The notes below the pieces were generated by a model. The model was not told where the DNA came from and ran no database searches. It saw only the letters and a program-made list of their open reading frames with translations. A DNA stretch of 64,000 bases from Pseudomonas synxantha BG33R (GTDB taxonomy: Bacteria; Pseudomonadota; Gammaproteobacteria; Pseudomonadales; Pseudomonadaceae), in assembly GCF_000263715.2 (NCBI RefSeq), contig NZ_CM001514.1:2342936-2406935 (forward strand), written 5' to 3'. Both the position numbers and the translations under genes were made by a program. This document shows positions 17,867 through 27,132 of the stretch, piece by piece. Each line of letters begins with the position of its first letter. The first letter of the stretch is position 1.

Positions 17867-20532
17867 ATGATGTCCATTGAACGTCCATCCTGTCTGCACC
17901 GTACTCCCATGATCTGGGCCGTGGGATTTACCTGCCTGATGGCGGCCGAGCCCCTCTGGGCCCAACCTGCCGCGCCGGCGGGCAAGGTTCAGGTGTTTTC
18001 CTTTGATATTCCGGCGGGGGATTTGTCTCAGGTGTTGCTGAGCATCGTCCGCCAGAGCCGCACGCCGATCTCGTTTGATCAGGCGCGGGTGCAGGGGTTG
18101 TCGGGACCTGCCATCAAAGGCTCGTTGAGCGTGGACCAGGCCCTGGAGCAAGCCTTGGGCGGCAGCGGCCTGGGTTTCAGCCGCAGCGCCTCCGGCGTCT
18201 TGACCTTGCACACGGTGGCCTCCCAGGCGCCACAGCCCATCACCTCAATCCCCACCACCTCGGCGGGAACCCTGGCCACCGTGGTGGTGACGGGGACTCG
18301 CCAGGCCGACGTCAAGGCCACTGACAGCCTGAGCCCGATTGACGTGGTCTCCAACGAGCAATTGCGCCAGACCGGCACCCAGAATGTGCGCGAAGCCTTG
18401 ATCAAGTTACTGCCCTCGTTGTCGCGCCAGGCCCAGGCCTACAACGCCTCGGCGCTGACCAACGCGCAGTCCCTGCGGGGCCTGAGCCCCAACCATGTAC
18501 TGGTGCTGGTCAATGGCAAGCGTCGCCACGAGACGGCCAATATTAACGTCAGCGGCGGCTTGCAGAGTGGTTCCACCGGGGTCGACCTGGATACCATCCC
18601 CATGGCCGCCATCGACCACATCGAAGTACTGCGCGACGGCGCCTCGGCCCAATACGGCTCCGATGCCATTGCCGGGGTGATCAACATCATTCTGCGCTCG
18701 GCCGACCACGGCGGGTTGGTCTCTTACAACGCTGGCCAGTACGGCGCGGGTGACGGCTTTTCCCAGGGCGGGGCGGTGAACAACGGCTACCGGGTGGGGG
18801 AGACCGGCTATCTGAATCTCAGCGCCGAGTTCCGCGAGCAAAAGAGTACGATCCGCGCCGGCATCGACGAGCGTACCGGGCATTACGGCAACCCCTCCAT
18901 TGGCGACCCGGCCGTGCATCGCCAGGCCCTGGCGTTCAACACAGGGGCGGCGCTGACCGACCAGCTGGATTTCTACAGCTTCGCGACCTACACCCATCGC
19001 ACGGTGTCGTCGGCGCAGATCTACCAGTTGCCCACACTGGTGCCGACCATTTACCCCAACGGCTTTACGCCACGCATCACCAGTGATGAGGACGACTATT
19101 CCCTCACCGCCGGCCTGCGCGGCGTGGAACTGTTCGGTGACTGGGACTGGGACCTGAGCTCCACCTATGGCGCCGACAAGCCCGATATCGGAATGGACCA
19201 CTCGGTCAACCTCGCGCTGTACAACGAAACCGGCACCACCCCGCGCAAGTTTGACCTGGCCGAATACAAGGTCACCCAATGGACCAACAACCTGGACTTG
19301 CGCCGTGCCTTCGACGTGGCGCTGCTGCCCAAGCCGCTGAACTTTTCCTGGGGGCTGGAGCTGCGCCGCGACCTGTATAAGGTTGGCGCCGGCGATTACT
19401 ACTCCTACTACAACGGAGGCTCCAAAGCCTTGCCCGGCCAGGCACCCGCCACCGCCGGACAGTGGACGCGGGACGTGCTGGGCGGCTACCTGGACCTCTC
19501 CACCCACCTGACCGAGCAATGGCAAATGGCGACGGCGGCCCGTTACGAGCATTACAGCGACTTTGGCAGTACCACCAACGGCAAGCTCTCGACCCGGTAC
19601 GATTTCAACCCCCAGGTGGGCCTGCGGGCCAGTGTCAGTTCCGGGTTTCGTGCGCCGTCCCTGGCCCAGGAGAACTACACCAGCCTTGGGGTCTCGCCGA
19701 CGATTGCCACCGGGTTGCTCGCCGCCAACTCGGCGGCGGCCAAGATGCTGGGAGCCGAGGACCTCAAGCCCGAGAAGTCGATCAACTACAATCTGGGGTT
19801 GGTGCTCAACCCGCTGAGCGCGACTTGAATATCGCCATCGACGCGTACCAGATCACCCTGCGTGACCGTATCGTCGACGGCGGCACCTACTCGGGCCAGC
19901 AAGCCATCGACGCGCTACGTGCCGGCGGCATTTCGGTGCCGTCGGGCCTGGCCTCGGTCAGCACCCACTACATGACCAATGGCGCTGACACCCGCACCCA
20001 CGGTGTCGACATCACGGCCACCTACCTGACCCGGCTCGACGGCTGGGGCCAGATCGACTGGCGCCTGGGCGCCAACTTCAACCGCACCAAGCTGCTGAAA
20101 AACCACATCGGCAGCGACGGCCGGCCGCTGCTCAACGATCAGCAACAGGCCTGGATCTCCAGTTCCACACCCCGTAGCCAGGTATCCCTGGAAGCCAATT
20201 GGAGTCGCGATAAATGGGGCCTGACCGTACGCGAGACGCGCTACAGCAAAACCATCTCTGAACTGGACTATTACACGGGGCCCAATGCGTACTCCACCAC
20301 CGAGTTCAACCATTTCGAGAACTCCCCCAAGTACCTCACTGACATCGAGTTGCGCTACGCCGCGACTCGCCAACTGTCGCTGGCCGTGGGTGCAAACAAC
20401 GTGTTCGACGTCAAACCCGACAAACTGCCCGCTGAAAGCGCTTACCTGGGGTTCAACCACTACGACACCTATGCCTCGCAGATCAGCTTCAACGGGGCTT
20501 TCTATTACGTGAACGCGGTCTACAGCTTCTAG
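17867..20532 (+). pseudogene. TonB-dependent transducer/receptor with STN domain, frameshifted
   Basis: An outer-membrane receptor of about 888 residues. A signal peptide comes first, then the STN domain (VFSFDIPAGDLSQVLLSIVR to LEQALGGSGLGF), which passes the signal to a FecR protein. The plug (SPIDVVSNEQLRQTGTQNVR, LVNGKRRH) and the 22-strand barrel follow, ending in the C-terminal phenylalanine of YYVNAVYSF. The frame breaks near 19822: GCGACTTGA reads as a stop, while one extra base would give A-D-L-N-I and restore the frame to the natural stop at 20532. The protein as given would lose the last quarter of the barrel. With the ECF sigma and FecR genes at 24154-25628 it forms a FecA/FecR/FecI-type surface signalling system. 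Confidence 0.85.
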
Positions 20533-20546
20533 GGGAGGTGAACACG

Positions 20547-21620
20547 ATGTCCATTGAATTGCGCGGCGGCGTGCGTGCCTGTGCCGTCGCCGGTGACACG
20601 GTGTTTGAGCGCCAGGCCGGGCGTTTCCTGCCCGACCTGCGCAGCCGTCCGGTGTGCCCCTTCGATATTCAGCAGAAATCCCGGCTGGAGGAGGCCGATG
20701 GCCTGGACAGTGCCTTGGTGACAGTGGCCAGCGCGTGGCCGGACCCCTGGCTGGTGGCCGGTTATGCCTTATCGTCTACCGACACACTGCGGGTGACCGT
20801 GGCCCACCGTCCAGGTGTCACTCAACCCACCGTCGCGGCACGCTCCCTGGCGACCCTGGACCGTTTGTCCCAGGGACGTGCGGCGGTGCATGTGGTGATC
20901 GGCTCCAGCGACTCCGATGTGCGCCGCGACGGTGATTTTGCCGACAAGGAGCAACGCTATCGGCGAGCCTTCGAATACCTGGAGATCTTTACCCGCACCC
21001 TGGCCAGTTCCGAGCCCTTCGATTATGCGGGCGAGTTCTATCGGCTCGAGGACGCCGGCAGCGGCTTTTCGGCGGTGCAGCAGCCTCGTCCGCCCTTATC
21101 CATCGGTGGTTCGTCGGACAGTGCCCAGCAACTGGCGGTGCGCTTTGCCGACATATACGCCGGCAGCTTCAGCAGCCCTGAGGCCACCTATCAGTTGAAA
21201 GTAAAACTGCAGGCGTTGGCCGATGGGCGCTCCTTGAAGTTCTGGAAGCATTTCCAGGTGATTCTCGGCGAGACAGAACAGGCGGCGCGGGACACCGCGC
21301 GAAAGTGGCGTGAGGCAGCCCTGGGCTTGTTATTGGCGCGCCCCGCTGCGGAACTGAGTGCCTCACCTCAGTTGGCGCGGGACAACGAACGCGAGCTGCT
21401 CGGGCAGTTGAGCCCGGCCAGGCGTCAGCAATGGGCGGTCGAAGTGGTCGAGCGCGCGTTCGCCGGCCTGCGGGTCGGAACGATCGACAAGGTCGCCCTG
21501 GAAATCCTGGCGTTTCATCAGGCTGGCATCGATATTGTCCAATTGGAGGCCTCCACCGAGAGTGCGCTCGATATTCAGTTGCGGCGCGAGTTGATCGAGC
21601 GCCTGAGGGCGGCCTCATGA
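20547..21620 (+). CDS. LLM-class flavin-dependent monooxygenase
   Basis: A 357-residue TIM-barrel monooxygenase of the SsuD/bacterial-luciferase group. Typical pieces are VTVASAWPDPWLVAGYA, LRVTVAHRPGVTQPTVAARS, then LSQGRAAVHVVIG and the substrate-region sequence YRRAFEYLEIFTRTL, which matches the EY-E-L--LW segment of the family. It needs FMNH2 from a partner reductase, which is not encoded here. It may oxidise a C-S, C-N or ketone group. ATG at 20547 lies 8 bases after AGGGGAGG; it follows the receptor stop by 14 bases and overlaps the first MFS gene by 4. A remnant of its 5' end is duplicated at 57810. Confidence 0.88.
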   Translation: MSIELRGGVRACAVAGDTVFERQAGRFLPDLRSRPVCPFDIQQKSRLEEADGLDSALVTVASAWPDPWLVAGYALSSTDTLRVTVAHRPGVTQPTVAARSLATLDRLSQGRAAVHVVIGSSDSDVRRDGDFADKEQRYRRAFEYLEIFTRTLASSEPFDYAGEFYRLEDAGSGFSAVQQPRPPLSIGGSSDSAQQLAVRFADIYAGSFSSPEATYQLKVKLQALADGRSLKFWKHFQVILGETEQAARDTARKWREAALGLLLARPAAELSASPQLARDNERELLGQLSPARRQQWAVEVVERAFAGLRVGTIDKVALEILAFHQAGIDIVQLEASTESALDIQLRRELIERLRAAS

Positions 21621-22891
21621 GTGATACGTCCATCAGCCGGACCGAACCGCTGGTCGAGCTTCGTGATTCTGAGTTCACACCGGTGACGCTGGGGGTGCTG
21701 CTGGCCTGTGTCATCGGCGTCATCGTTGGCCCCACCGGGTTGGTGATCAGCAGCTTCTCGTTGTTTATCGACCCCATCAGCACCGAATTGCACTGGGACC
21801 GCAGCCAAGTGGCATTGCTGGTGACCTGGCTGGGTTTGGCGGTGGCGCTGAGCAGCCCGTTCAAAGGCTGGGCAGTAGACCGTTGGGGCGCGCGGGCGCT
21901 GGTGTTGCCGCTTACGGCACTGCTGGCGGTGTGCATGGCCTGCACGGCCTGGGTACGGGCCGACTGGCAGTTGTACCTGTTATTTTTGCTGATGGGTTTG
22001 CTGGCGCCGGGCAACATTCCCTGTGCGCGAATTCTCGGCGGTTGGTTCAATCATCGACGGGGGGCCGCCTATGGGCTGCTGGGCCTGGGTTTCGGCGTCG
22101 GTGGTCCGCTGGCGTTATACACCGGCAACCTGTGTATCGAGGCGTTTGGGTGGCGCACCACCTATTTGATCTACGGCCTGCTTGAGGGGCTGGTGGCCTT
22201 GCCCCTGTTGTGGTGGCTGTTTCGCGAGCGGCCTGTGGTGGTGTCTGCATCCAGCCGGCGGCGCCCGACCGAGGGCAGCACACCGCGCCAGGCCTGGGCG
22301 GGTATAACGTTCTGGTTGATCCTGGCAAATTTGCTGCTGGGGGTGTTTGCGGTCACTGGGGTGATCATCCATGGCGTGCCCTTACTGGTGGAAAAGGGCC
22401 TGGCACGCTCAGACGCCGTAGACGTGCTGTCGGCGATGTGGCTGGGCATGATCGTGTCGCAACCGCTGCTGGGGCTTGCACTGGACCGCTACAACAGCCC
22501 CCGGGTGGCGCTGCCATTTGCATTGCTGGCGGTGTTGGGCATGCTGGTGTTGATTCAGGCCGGCCAGCAGGGCTGGCTGTGGGCCGCGGTGTTCCTGATC
22601 GGCCTTGGTGCTGGCGGTGAAACCGGTACTACCCAGTATTTTCTGACGCGGTATTTTGGCTTGCGCCACTTCAGCGTGATCTATGGTTCGGTGCAGCCGT
22701 TTACATTTGCCATCGCGATCAGCCTGGGCACCTATGTGTTGGGCTTGATGTATGACCGCTCGGGCGGCTACGGCTTATCGAGTCAGGTGCTGCTGGCGGC
22801 CTTCTCGTTGGCTACCGTATTGCTGTTGGGCCTGGGCCGTTATCGTTACACCGCCACCGGTTTATCAAACAAGGGAGCGACACCGCCATGA
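21617..22891 (+). CDS. MFS transporter (monocarboxylate/oxalate-formate-like)
   Basis: A 424-residue membrane protein with about 12 hydrophobic helices. It has a cytoplasmic N-terminus (MSDTSISRTEPLVELRDSE), the inter-helix motif SSPFKGWAVDRWGARALV between helices 2 and 3, and a long charged central loop near SASSRRRPTEG. It resembles the large MCT/OFA-like group of bacterial MFS carriers for organic acids. The ATG at 21617 sits in the stop of the monooxygenase gene (ATGA) and its own stop overlaps the next MFS gene in the same way. It may import or export a pathway acid. Confidence 0.88.
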   Translation: MSDTSISRTEPLVELRDSEFTPVTLGVLLACVIGVIVGPTGLVISSFSLFIDPISTELHWDRSQVALLVTWLGLAVALSSPFKGWAVDRWGARALVLPLTALLAVCMACTAWVRADWQLYLLFLLMGLLAPGNIPCARILGGWFNHRRGAAYGLLGLGFGVGGPLALYTGNLCIEAFGWRTTYLIYGLLEGLVALPLLWWLFRERPVVVSASSRRRPTEGSTPRQAWAGITFWLILANLLLGVFAVTGVIIHGVPLLVEKGLARSDAVDVLSAMWLGMIVSQPLLGLALDRYNSPRVALPFALLAVLGMLVLIQAGQQGWLWAAVFLIGLGAGGETGTTQYFLTRYFGLRHFSVIYGSVQPFTFAIAISLGTYVLGLMYDRSGGYGLSSQVLLAAFSLATVLLLGLGRYRYTATGLSNKGATPP

Positions 22892-24081
22892 GTAAGGCAT
22901 TGGAAGCCGCAAGCGAGCGCGACCGCCTGGCGCCCGGTGTGTGGTTACTGGCAGTCCTGGCGTTTGTGGTCGGCACCGTTGAATTGGTGGTGGCGGGGAT
23001 TCTCGATCAGCTCGCCCAGACATTCGGCGTCACCCAGGGGCAAGCCGGCTTGTTGATGAGCCTCTATGCGCTGGTCTATGCGTTGGCCGGTCCGGTATTG
23101 ATCTACCTCAGCGCCAGGGTGCCCAGGCGACGCCTGTTGCTGGTGGCGCTGCTGGTGTTTGTGCTAGCCAACCTGGCCGGGGCAGCGGCGGGGACGTTCA
23201 TGCTGTTGCTGCTCAGCCGGCTCCTGGTGGCGGCCAGTGCCTCGGTCACCGTGGTGGTCGCCATCACCGTCGCTGTGGCGCTGGTGCCGGCCAATCGCAG
23301 CGGGCAGGCCATCGGCCTGGTGTTCGCCGGCATCGTGGCGTCGTTGGTGCTGGGGGTGCCCCTGGGCACGCTGATTGGCGAGTACTGGGGTTGGCGCAGC
23401 CTGTTCCTGCTGCTGGCGGGCGTGGCGTTGCTCAGTGTGCCGCTGGTGTCACAGTGGCTGCCGGATATTCCCGGCGCACCCGGCATAGCGCCGTTCCGGC
23501 AATGGGCGGAGCTGGTGCGGGCCAAGGTGTTTCTCGCCCATGGGGCGGCGCTGTTGCAAATGACCGGGCAATTCACGCTTTACACCTACATCGTGCCGTT
23601 TCTGGTGCGCAGCATGGGCCTGTCGAAAACCGTGATCAGCCTGGTGCTGCTGCTCTACGGTATCGGTGGCATCGTGGGCGCGGTGCTGGGCGGACGCGCG
23701 GCGGACCGTTGGCCCGGGCCACGCACGTTCGTGGTGTTTCTGCTGTTGCATGCCCTGGCGATGAGCCTGTTGCCCCTGGCGACGTTTTCCCTGTCGGCGC
23801 TGCTGGTGGCGGTGGTGACCTGGTGTATTTTCAACATGGCGCCGGGCCCCGCGATCCAGAATTACCTGGTGCAGCTCAACCCCGACAACGCCGCCGTGCA
23901 GATCAGCCTCAACACCAGTGCAATCCAGTTGGGCGTGGCCCTGGGGGCTTTCCTCGGCGCCGGTGTGGTGGATCATTTTTCCGTACAACTGCTGCCGTGG
24001 CTGGGAGCGGCCCTGGTACTCGGCGGTGCGGGGTGCGGCTGGTGGTCGGCACGGCTGCCCAACACTCAGGACAACGACTGA
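22888..24081 (+). CDS. MFS transporter, DHA1 drug-efflux type
   Basis: A 397-residue 12-helix carrier of the AraJ/SotB/DHA1 group. Helix 1 is VVGTVELVVAGILDQLAQTF, helix 2-3 carries YALVYALAGPVLIYLSARVPRRRLL, and helix 5 contains GVPLGTLIGEYWGWRSLF, the antiporter-type motif C. Such proteins export small molecules against protons. Downstream of two tailoring enzymes and upstream of the sigma factor, it is the likely exporter of the product. It is translationally coupled to the preceding MFS gene; having two different MFS genes suggests separate import and export. Confidence 0.88.
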   Translation: MSKALEAASERDRLAPGVWLLAVLAFVVGTVELVVAGILDQLAQTFGVTQGQAGLLMSLYALVYALAGPVLIYLSARVPRRRLLLVALLVFVLANLAGAAAGTFMLLLLSRLLVAASASVTVVVAITVAVALVPANRSGQAIGLVFAGIVASLVLGVPLGTLIGEYWGWRSLFLLLAGVALLSVPLVSQWLPDIPGAPGIAPFRQWAELVRAKVFLAHGAALLQMTGQFTLYTYIVPFLVRSMGLSKTVISLVLLLYGIGGIVGAVLGGRAADRWPGPRTFVVFLLLHALAMSLLPLATFSLSALLVAVVTWCIFNMAPGPAIQNYLVQLNPDNAAVQISLNTSAIQLGVALGAFLGAGVVDHFSVQLLPWLGAALVLGGAGCGWWSARLPNTQDND

Positions 24082-24153
24082 CCGTCGAGAAACTTCAACA
24101 CGGCAAGCTCACTACCGTCTTTTCCGTTGGCGTGGGGTGTCTCAACTGACTGA

Positions 24154-24669
24154 ATGCATATGGATAGCCCGTCATCTTTCAAGAACACTCTGATTGCCCA
24201 ATTGTTCCAGCAGAACTACGGCTGGTTGTGCCGGCGCCTGTCGCGTCATACCGGTTGCCGTCATAGTGCCGAGGACCTGGCTGCGGAGGCCTTTCTGCAG
24301 GTCTGGTTGCTGCCGGATCCAGCGGCGATTCGTTCGCCCAGGGCGCTGCTGGCGACCATTGCCCAGCGTCTGATGTACGAGACCTGGCGGCGCAAGGATC
24401 TGGAGCGCGCCTACCTAGAAGTGCTGGCCGAGGCGCCGGATCAGGTCCACCCTTCGCCCCATGAACAGTGGATGCTCATCGAAAGCCTGCAAGCCATCGA
24501 CCGCCTGCTCGACGGCCTCTCGGGGCAAGCCAAGACGGTGTTCGTGCTCAGTCAACTGGAGGGCCTGACCTACCTGCAGATCAGTGAACGTGTGGGGTTG
24601 TCTCAGGCGCGCATTCATCAGTTGATGAAAGAGGCGTTGCGCTGCTGCTACCGGGGGCTGGCCGAATGA
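24154..24669 (+). CDS. ECF sigma factor, FecI type
   Basis: A 171-residue sigma factor with only regions 2 and 4. Region 2 is AQLFQQNYGWLCRRLSRHTG plus HSAEDLAAEAFLQVWL; region 4 is SGQAKTVFVLSQLEGLTYLQ and ISERVGLSQARIHQLMKEAL. This is the FecI/PvdS subgroup, activated through FecR when the TonB-dependent transducer binds its ligand. It overlaps fecR by 4 bases. Its targets are probably the receptor gene and the cluster. ATG at 24154 or 24160 may be used; neither has a strong ribosome binding site. A 105-base piece of its 3' end is duplicated at 57889. Confidence 0.92.
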   Translation: MHMDSPSSFKNTLIAQLFQQNYGWLCRRLSRHTGCRHSAEDLAAEAFLQVWLLPDPAAIRSPRALLATIAQRLMYETWRRKDLERAYLEVLAEAPDQVHPSPHEQWMLIESLQAIDRLLDGLSGQAKTVFVLSQLEGLTYLQISERVGLSQARIHQLMKEALRCCYRGLAE

Positions 24670-25628
24670 GCACGGACGAGCGCGACGACCCGTTGCTGGA
24701 AGAGGCGATTGAATGGATGGCGCAGATTCAGTCCGGCGCGTTTGACAGCCAGCAGCAACGCGCCCTGGAGCGGTGGCGCGGGCAATCGCCACGCCATGCC
24801 CAGGTATTCGATCAGTTGCTCAAAGGGCTGGCGGCCGTTCAAGCCTCTCCCTGGCGCGGGCGTACCAGCACGCCTTTATTGCGTGCCCTGAAGCAGCCTT
24901 CCAGTCGAAGGCGATTTATCGGCAATAGCCTCGGTATGCTCGGGGTTGCCCTGGGCGCCGGGCTATTCGGACGCTGGTGCAATCGGGCACGGGGCTGCCT
25001 GGTGAGTGGGCGACCGGTACCGGGCGAGCGGCGACACTGGCAGCTCGACGACGGCAGCCGCCTGGAACTCAACGCCCGCAGCCGCGTATTGCCGCGCTTT
25101 TTCGACCAGCAGCGGGCGTTGGTCTTGCGAAAGGGCACGCTGCTGCTGGACATCGCCGAGAACACTGTTTCGTCTTTCGAGATCGCGACGGCGGTCGGGG
25201 TCGTGCACAGCCAGGCGGGGCGGCTGCAGGTGGGAGAAGAGGGGGTAGGTATTCGTCTGCTGACCTTGCAAGGCGTGGCGTTCCTGCGTTTACCCAATGG
25301 CGAGAACGTGGCGGTGCCCGGCGCCCATTCCCTGCTGTTCGATGCCCATGGCGTGCTGTCACGGGCACCGCTGCAACCGGGCGAAGGCTCCTGGGCCAGT
25401 GGGTGGCTTGAAGTGAACGACAAGCCTTTGAGTTGGGTCACCGATGCGTTCAGACCTTACCTGCCCGGTTTGATTATGCTCGACGACAGGATCAAAAAGA
25501 TTCGTGTCAATGGCCTGTTTCCATTAGACGATATAACGATTTCACTAGATATGCTGGAACAGAGTTTGCCGGTTGAGGTTGTCCGTTACAGTGATTACTG
25601 GATCAGTATTATTTCCTTACACCCTTGA
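24666..25628 (+). CDS. FecR-family anti-sigma/sigma regulator, copy 1 (altered segment)
   Basis: A 320-residue inner-membrane regulator. Residues 1-75 are the cytoplasmic DUF4880 sigma-binding part (EEAIEWMAQIQSG, then LERWRGQSPRHAQVFDQL). A hydrophobic helix lies near SLGMLGVALGAGLFGRW, and the periplasmic FecR domain follows (RHWQLDDGSRLELNARSRVL, then VGVVHSQAGRLQVGEEGVG). Compared with the copy at 57991, one T is missing near 24977 and one G is added near 25024. About 15 residues right after the membrane helix are therefore read in another frame (CNRARGCLVSGRPVP in place of LQSGTGLPGEWATGT), after which the frame is restored. It pairs with the ECF sigma gene upstream. Confidence 0.9.
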   Translation: MSTDERDDPLLEEAIEWMAQIQSGAFDSQQQRALERWRGQSPRHAQVFDQLLKGLAAVQASPWRGRTSTPLLRALKQPSSRRRFIGNSLGMLGVALGAGLFGRWCNRARGCLVSGRPVPGERRHWQLDDGSRLELNARSRVLPRFFDQQRALVLRKGTLLLDIAENTVSSFEIATAVGVVHSQAGRLQVGEEGVGIRLLTLQGVAFLRLPNGENVAVPGAHSLLFDAHGVLSRAPLQPGEGSWASGWLEVNDKPLSWVTDAFRPYLPGLIMLDDRIKKIRVNGLFPLDDITISLDMLEQSLPVEVVRYSDYWISIISLHP

Positions 25629-25668
25629 TCGTGGTTTTTTCTATGTTGATCATGACGGATTTTATGAG

Positions 25669-26761
25669 GGGCGGCCGCAAAAACTGGGTGCAACACCTCA
25701 CCCTCCGGTAAGGTGCCGCCATGTCCTATACAGAACTCAGCATTGAAGAACGCGCGACCATTCAAGTCGGGCAATACAAGAAACTTAGCCAGCGCGAAAT
25801 AGCCCGGATGCTGGGCCGTAGCCCGTCCACGATCAGTCGTGAGCTTCGTCGAAATCGGCTCATTGCCGGTTATTCGGCCCACGAGGCTCAAGCGTTTACT
25901 CGTGGTCGGCGTATAGTCTGTCGACCGCTCAAGAAACTGATCATGGGTAATGAGCGCTTTGAGCTGGTTATCCACTTGCTTCGAGAACGCTTTTCTCCCG
26001 AGCAAATCGCGGGCAAGCTGCGCCTTATGAAAATCAATTTTGAAGAAGCCTACGTCTGCCGCGAAACGATCTACAGCGCCATCTATGCGTTGCCTGTCGG
26101 GGAGTTGCGCAAAGAACTGATCCAGTGCCTTCGCCAGGGGAAAAGTACCCGTAGGCCACGTTCTGATGGGGTTGATCGTCGTGGACAAATCCCGGAGATG
26201 GTCAGTATTCACGTGCGCCCTCCGGAAATCGAAGACCGTTTGATGCCCGGCCACTGGGAAGGCGATCTGATTAAGGGCAAGGATAATGGGTCGTCTGTCG
26301 GTACTCTTGTGGAACGTACGAGCGGTTATTTGATGTTGGTAAAAATGAACGATGCTACGGCGACTTCTGCTGTTCAAGGCTTCAGTGCAGCACTGAACAG
26401 CATGCCGCTGGCGGTGCGTAAAAGCATGACGTATGACCAAGGCCGCGAAATGGCAAAACATGCTGAAATCACGCAAAACACCGGGGTGGCGATTTATTTT
26501 TGTGACCCGCATAGCCCTTGGCAGCGCGGCAGTAATGAGAATATTAATGGCTTGATTCGCCAATACCTGCCCAAGGGCACGGACTTGTCGGTACATAGTC
26601 AGGAAGTGTTGGATGCTATTTCGTATCAAATTAATATTCGTCCCCAAAAACGTTTCGGTTACAAATGTCCGATTGAAATGATTACAGAGGTGATGGGCAT
26701 GCATCATGCTGCGCCCGCTTTAATTCAATAACCGTGTTGCACTCAGTTCCTGCAATCGCCC
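25669..26761 (+). mobile_element. IS30-family insertion sequence, copy A
   Basis: A 1093-base element bounded by imperfect inverted repeats of about 28 bases: left GGGCGG...AACTGGGTGCAACAC, right GTGTTGCACTCAGTT...CGCCC. It carries one intact transposase gene. Its left end sits just after the fecR gene: the second copy of that locus continues as ATGAGG-TTATGG at 58994, whereas here the element begins. The sequence right of the element (from 26762) does not continue that locus, so more than a simple insertion happened. Confidence 0.9.
25721..26731 (+). CDS. IS30-family transposase (intact)
   Basis: A 336-residue DDE transposase. The N-terminal helix-turn-helix is IEERATIQVGQYKKLSQREI followed by ARMLGRSPSTISRELRRN. 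The catalytic core has GHWEGDLIKGKDNGSSVGTL (first D), a second D in SMTYDQGREMAKH and the E in CDPHSPWQRGSNENINGLIR, where the family has its conserved glutamate. Length is normal. It is the intact version of the frameshifted copy at 60875. Confidence 0.95.
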   Translation: MSYTELSIEERATIQVGQYKKLSQREIARMLGRSPSTISRELRRNRLIAGYSAHEAQAFTRGRRIVCRPLKKLIMGNERFELVIHLLRERFSPEQIAGKLRLMKINFEEAYVCRETIYSAIYALPVGELRKELIQCLRQGKSTRRPRSDGVDRRGQIPEMVSIHVRPPEIEDRLMPGHWEGDLIKGKDNGSSVGTLVERTSGYLMLVKMNDATATSAVQGFSAALNSMPLAVRKSMTYDQGREMAKHAEITQNTGVAIYFCDPHSPWQRGSNENINGLIRQYLPKGTDLSVHSQEVLDAISYQINIRPQKRFGYKCPIEMITEVMGMHHAAPALIQ

Positions 26762-27132
26762 CTTACAAAGATATGGGCCAACTCTCAGGACAAAGAATGA
26801 GCCCGATTTTGCTGGCTACGAAGCTATATAGCACAGCCAAAGCACTAAAGGGTTGAATGTGGGGGTTATAGAACGTTACGCAAAAAGTCTGAAAGACTTC
26901 AGAAAATTTACATTGATTCGCATCAGCCGTTAAGAAGATTACAATTGACACCACCCTGAGCACTAAGCCTTCAGAGTAATTTGGGTATGAAAAACCTCAG
27001 GAATAAAACCAATACACAAAATAAATTACGCACTCATGAATTTGACTCGAAAACACTAAAGCCCGCCACAACAGTTTAGTGAGTTGTTGGTTCTGTCACG
27101 CCAGTGATTATGTGACAGAACCAACGGGAGCG
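26762..27132. other. Gene-free flank right of IS30 copy A
   Basis: About 370 AT-rich bases downstream of the GH39-like gene on the minus strand. I see no supported gene; a 66-codon frame at 26763-26963 has neither a ribosome binding site nor a recognisable product. The only structure is a perfect hairpin at 27086-27125. Confidence 0.5.
27086..27125. terminator. Perfect 14-bp hairpin after the GH39-like gene
   Basis: Arms 27086-27099 (GTTGGTTCTGTCAC) and 27112-27125 (GTGACAGAACCAAC) are perfectly complementary around a 12-base loop. It starts 8 bases beyond the stop of the minus-strand gene at 27133. No T run follows on either strand, so it would be a factor-dependent terminator or an RNA 3'-end stabiliser; a protein binding site is also possible. 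Confidence 0.5.

Noticed and set aside
18407..19552. Long minus-strand open frame over the receptor gene
   Set aside because: Antisense shadow of a GC-rich TonB-receptor gene; no recognisable protein.
25595..26707. 370-codon minus-strand frame across IS30 copy A
   Set aside because: Complement of the transposase gene; the same shadow occurs in copy B.
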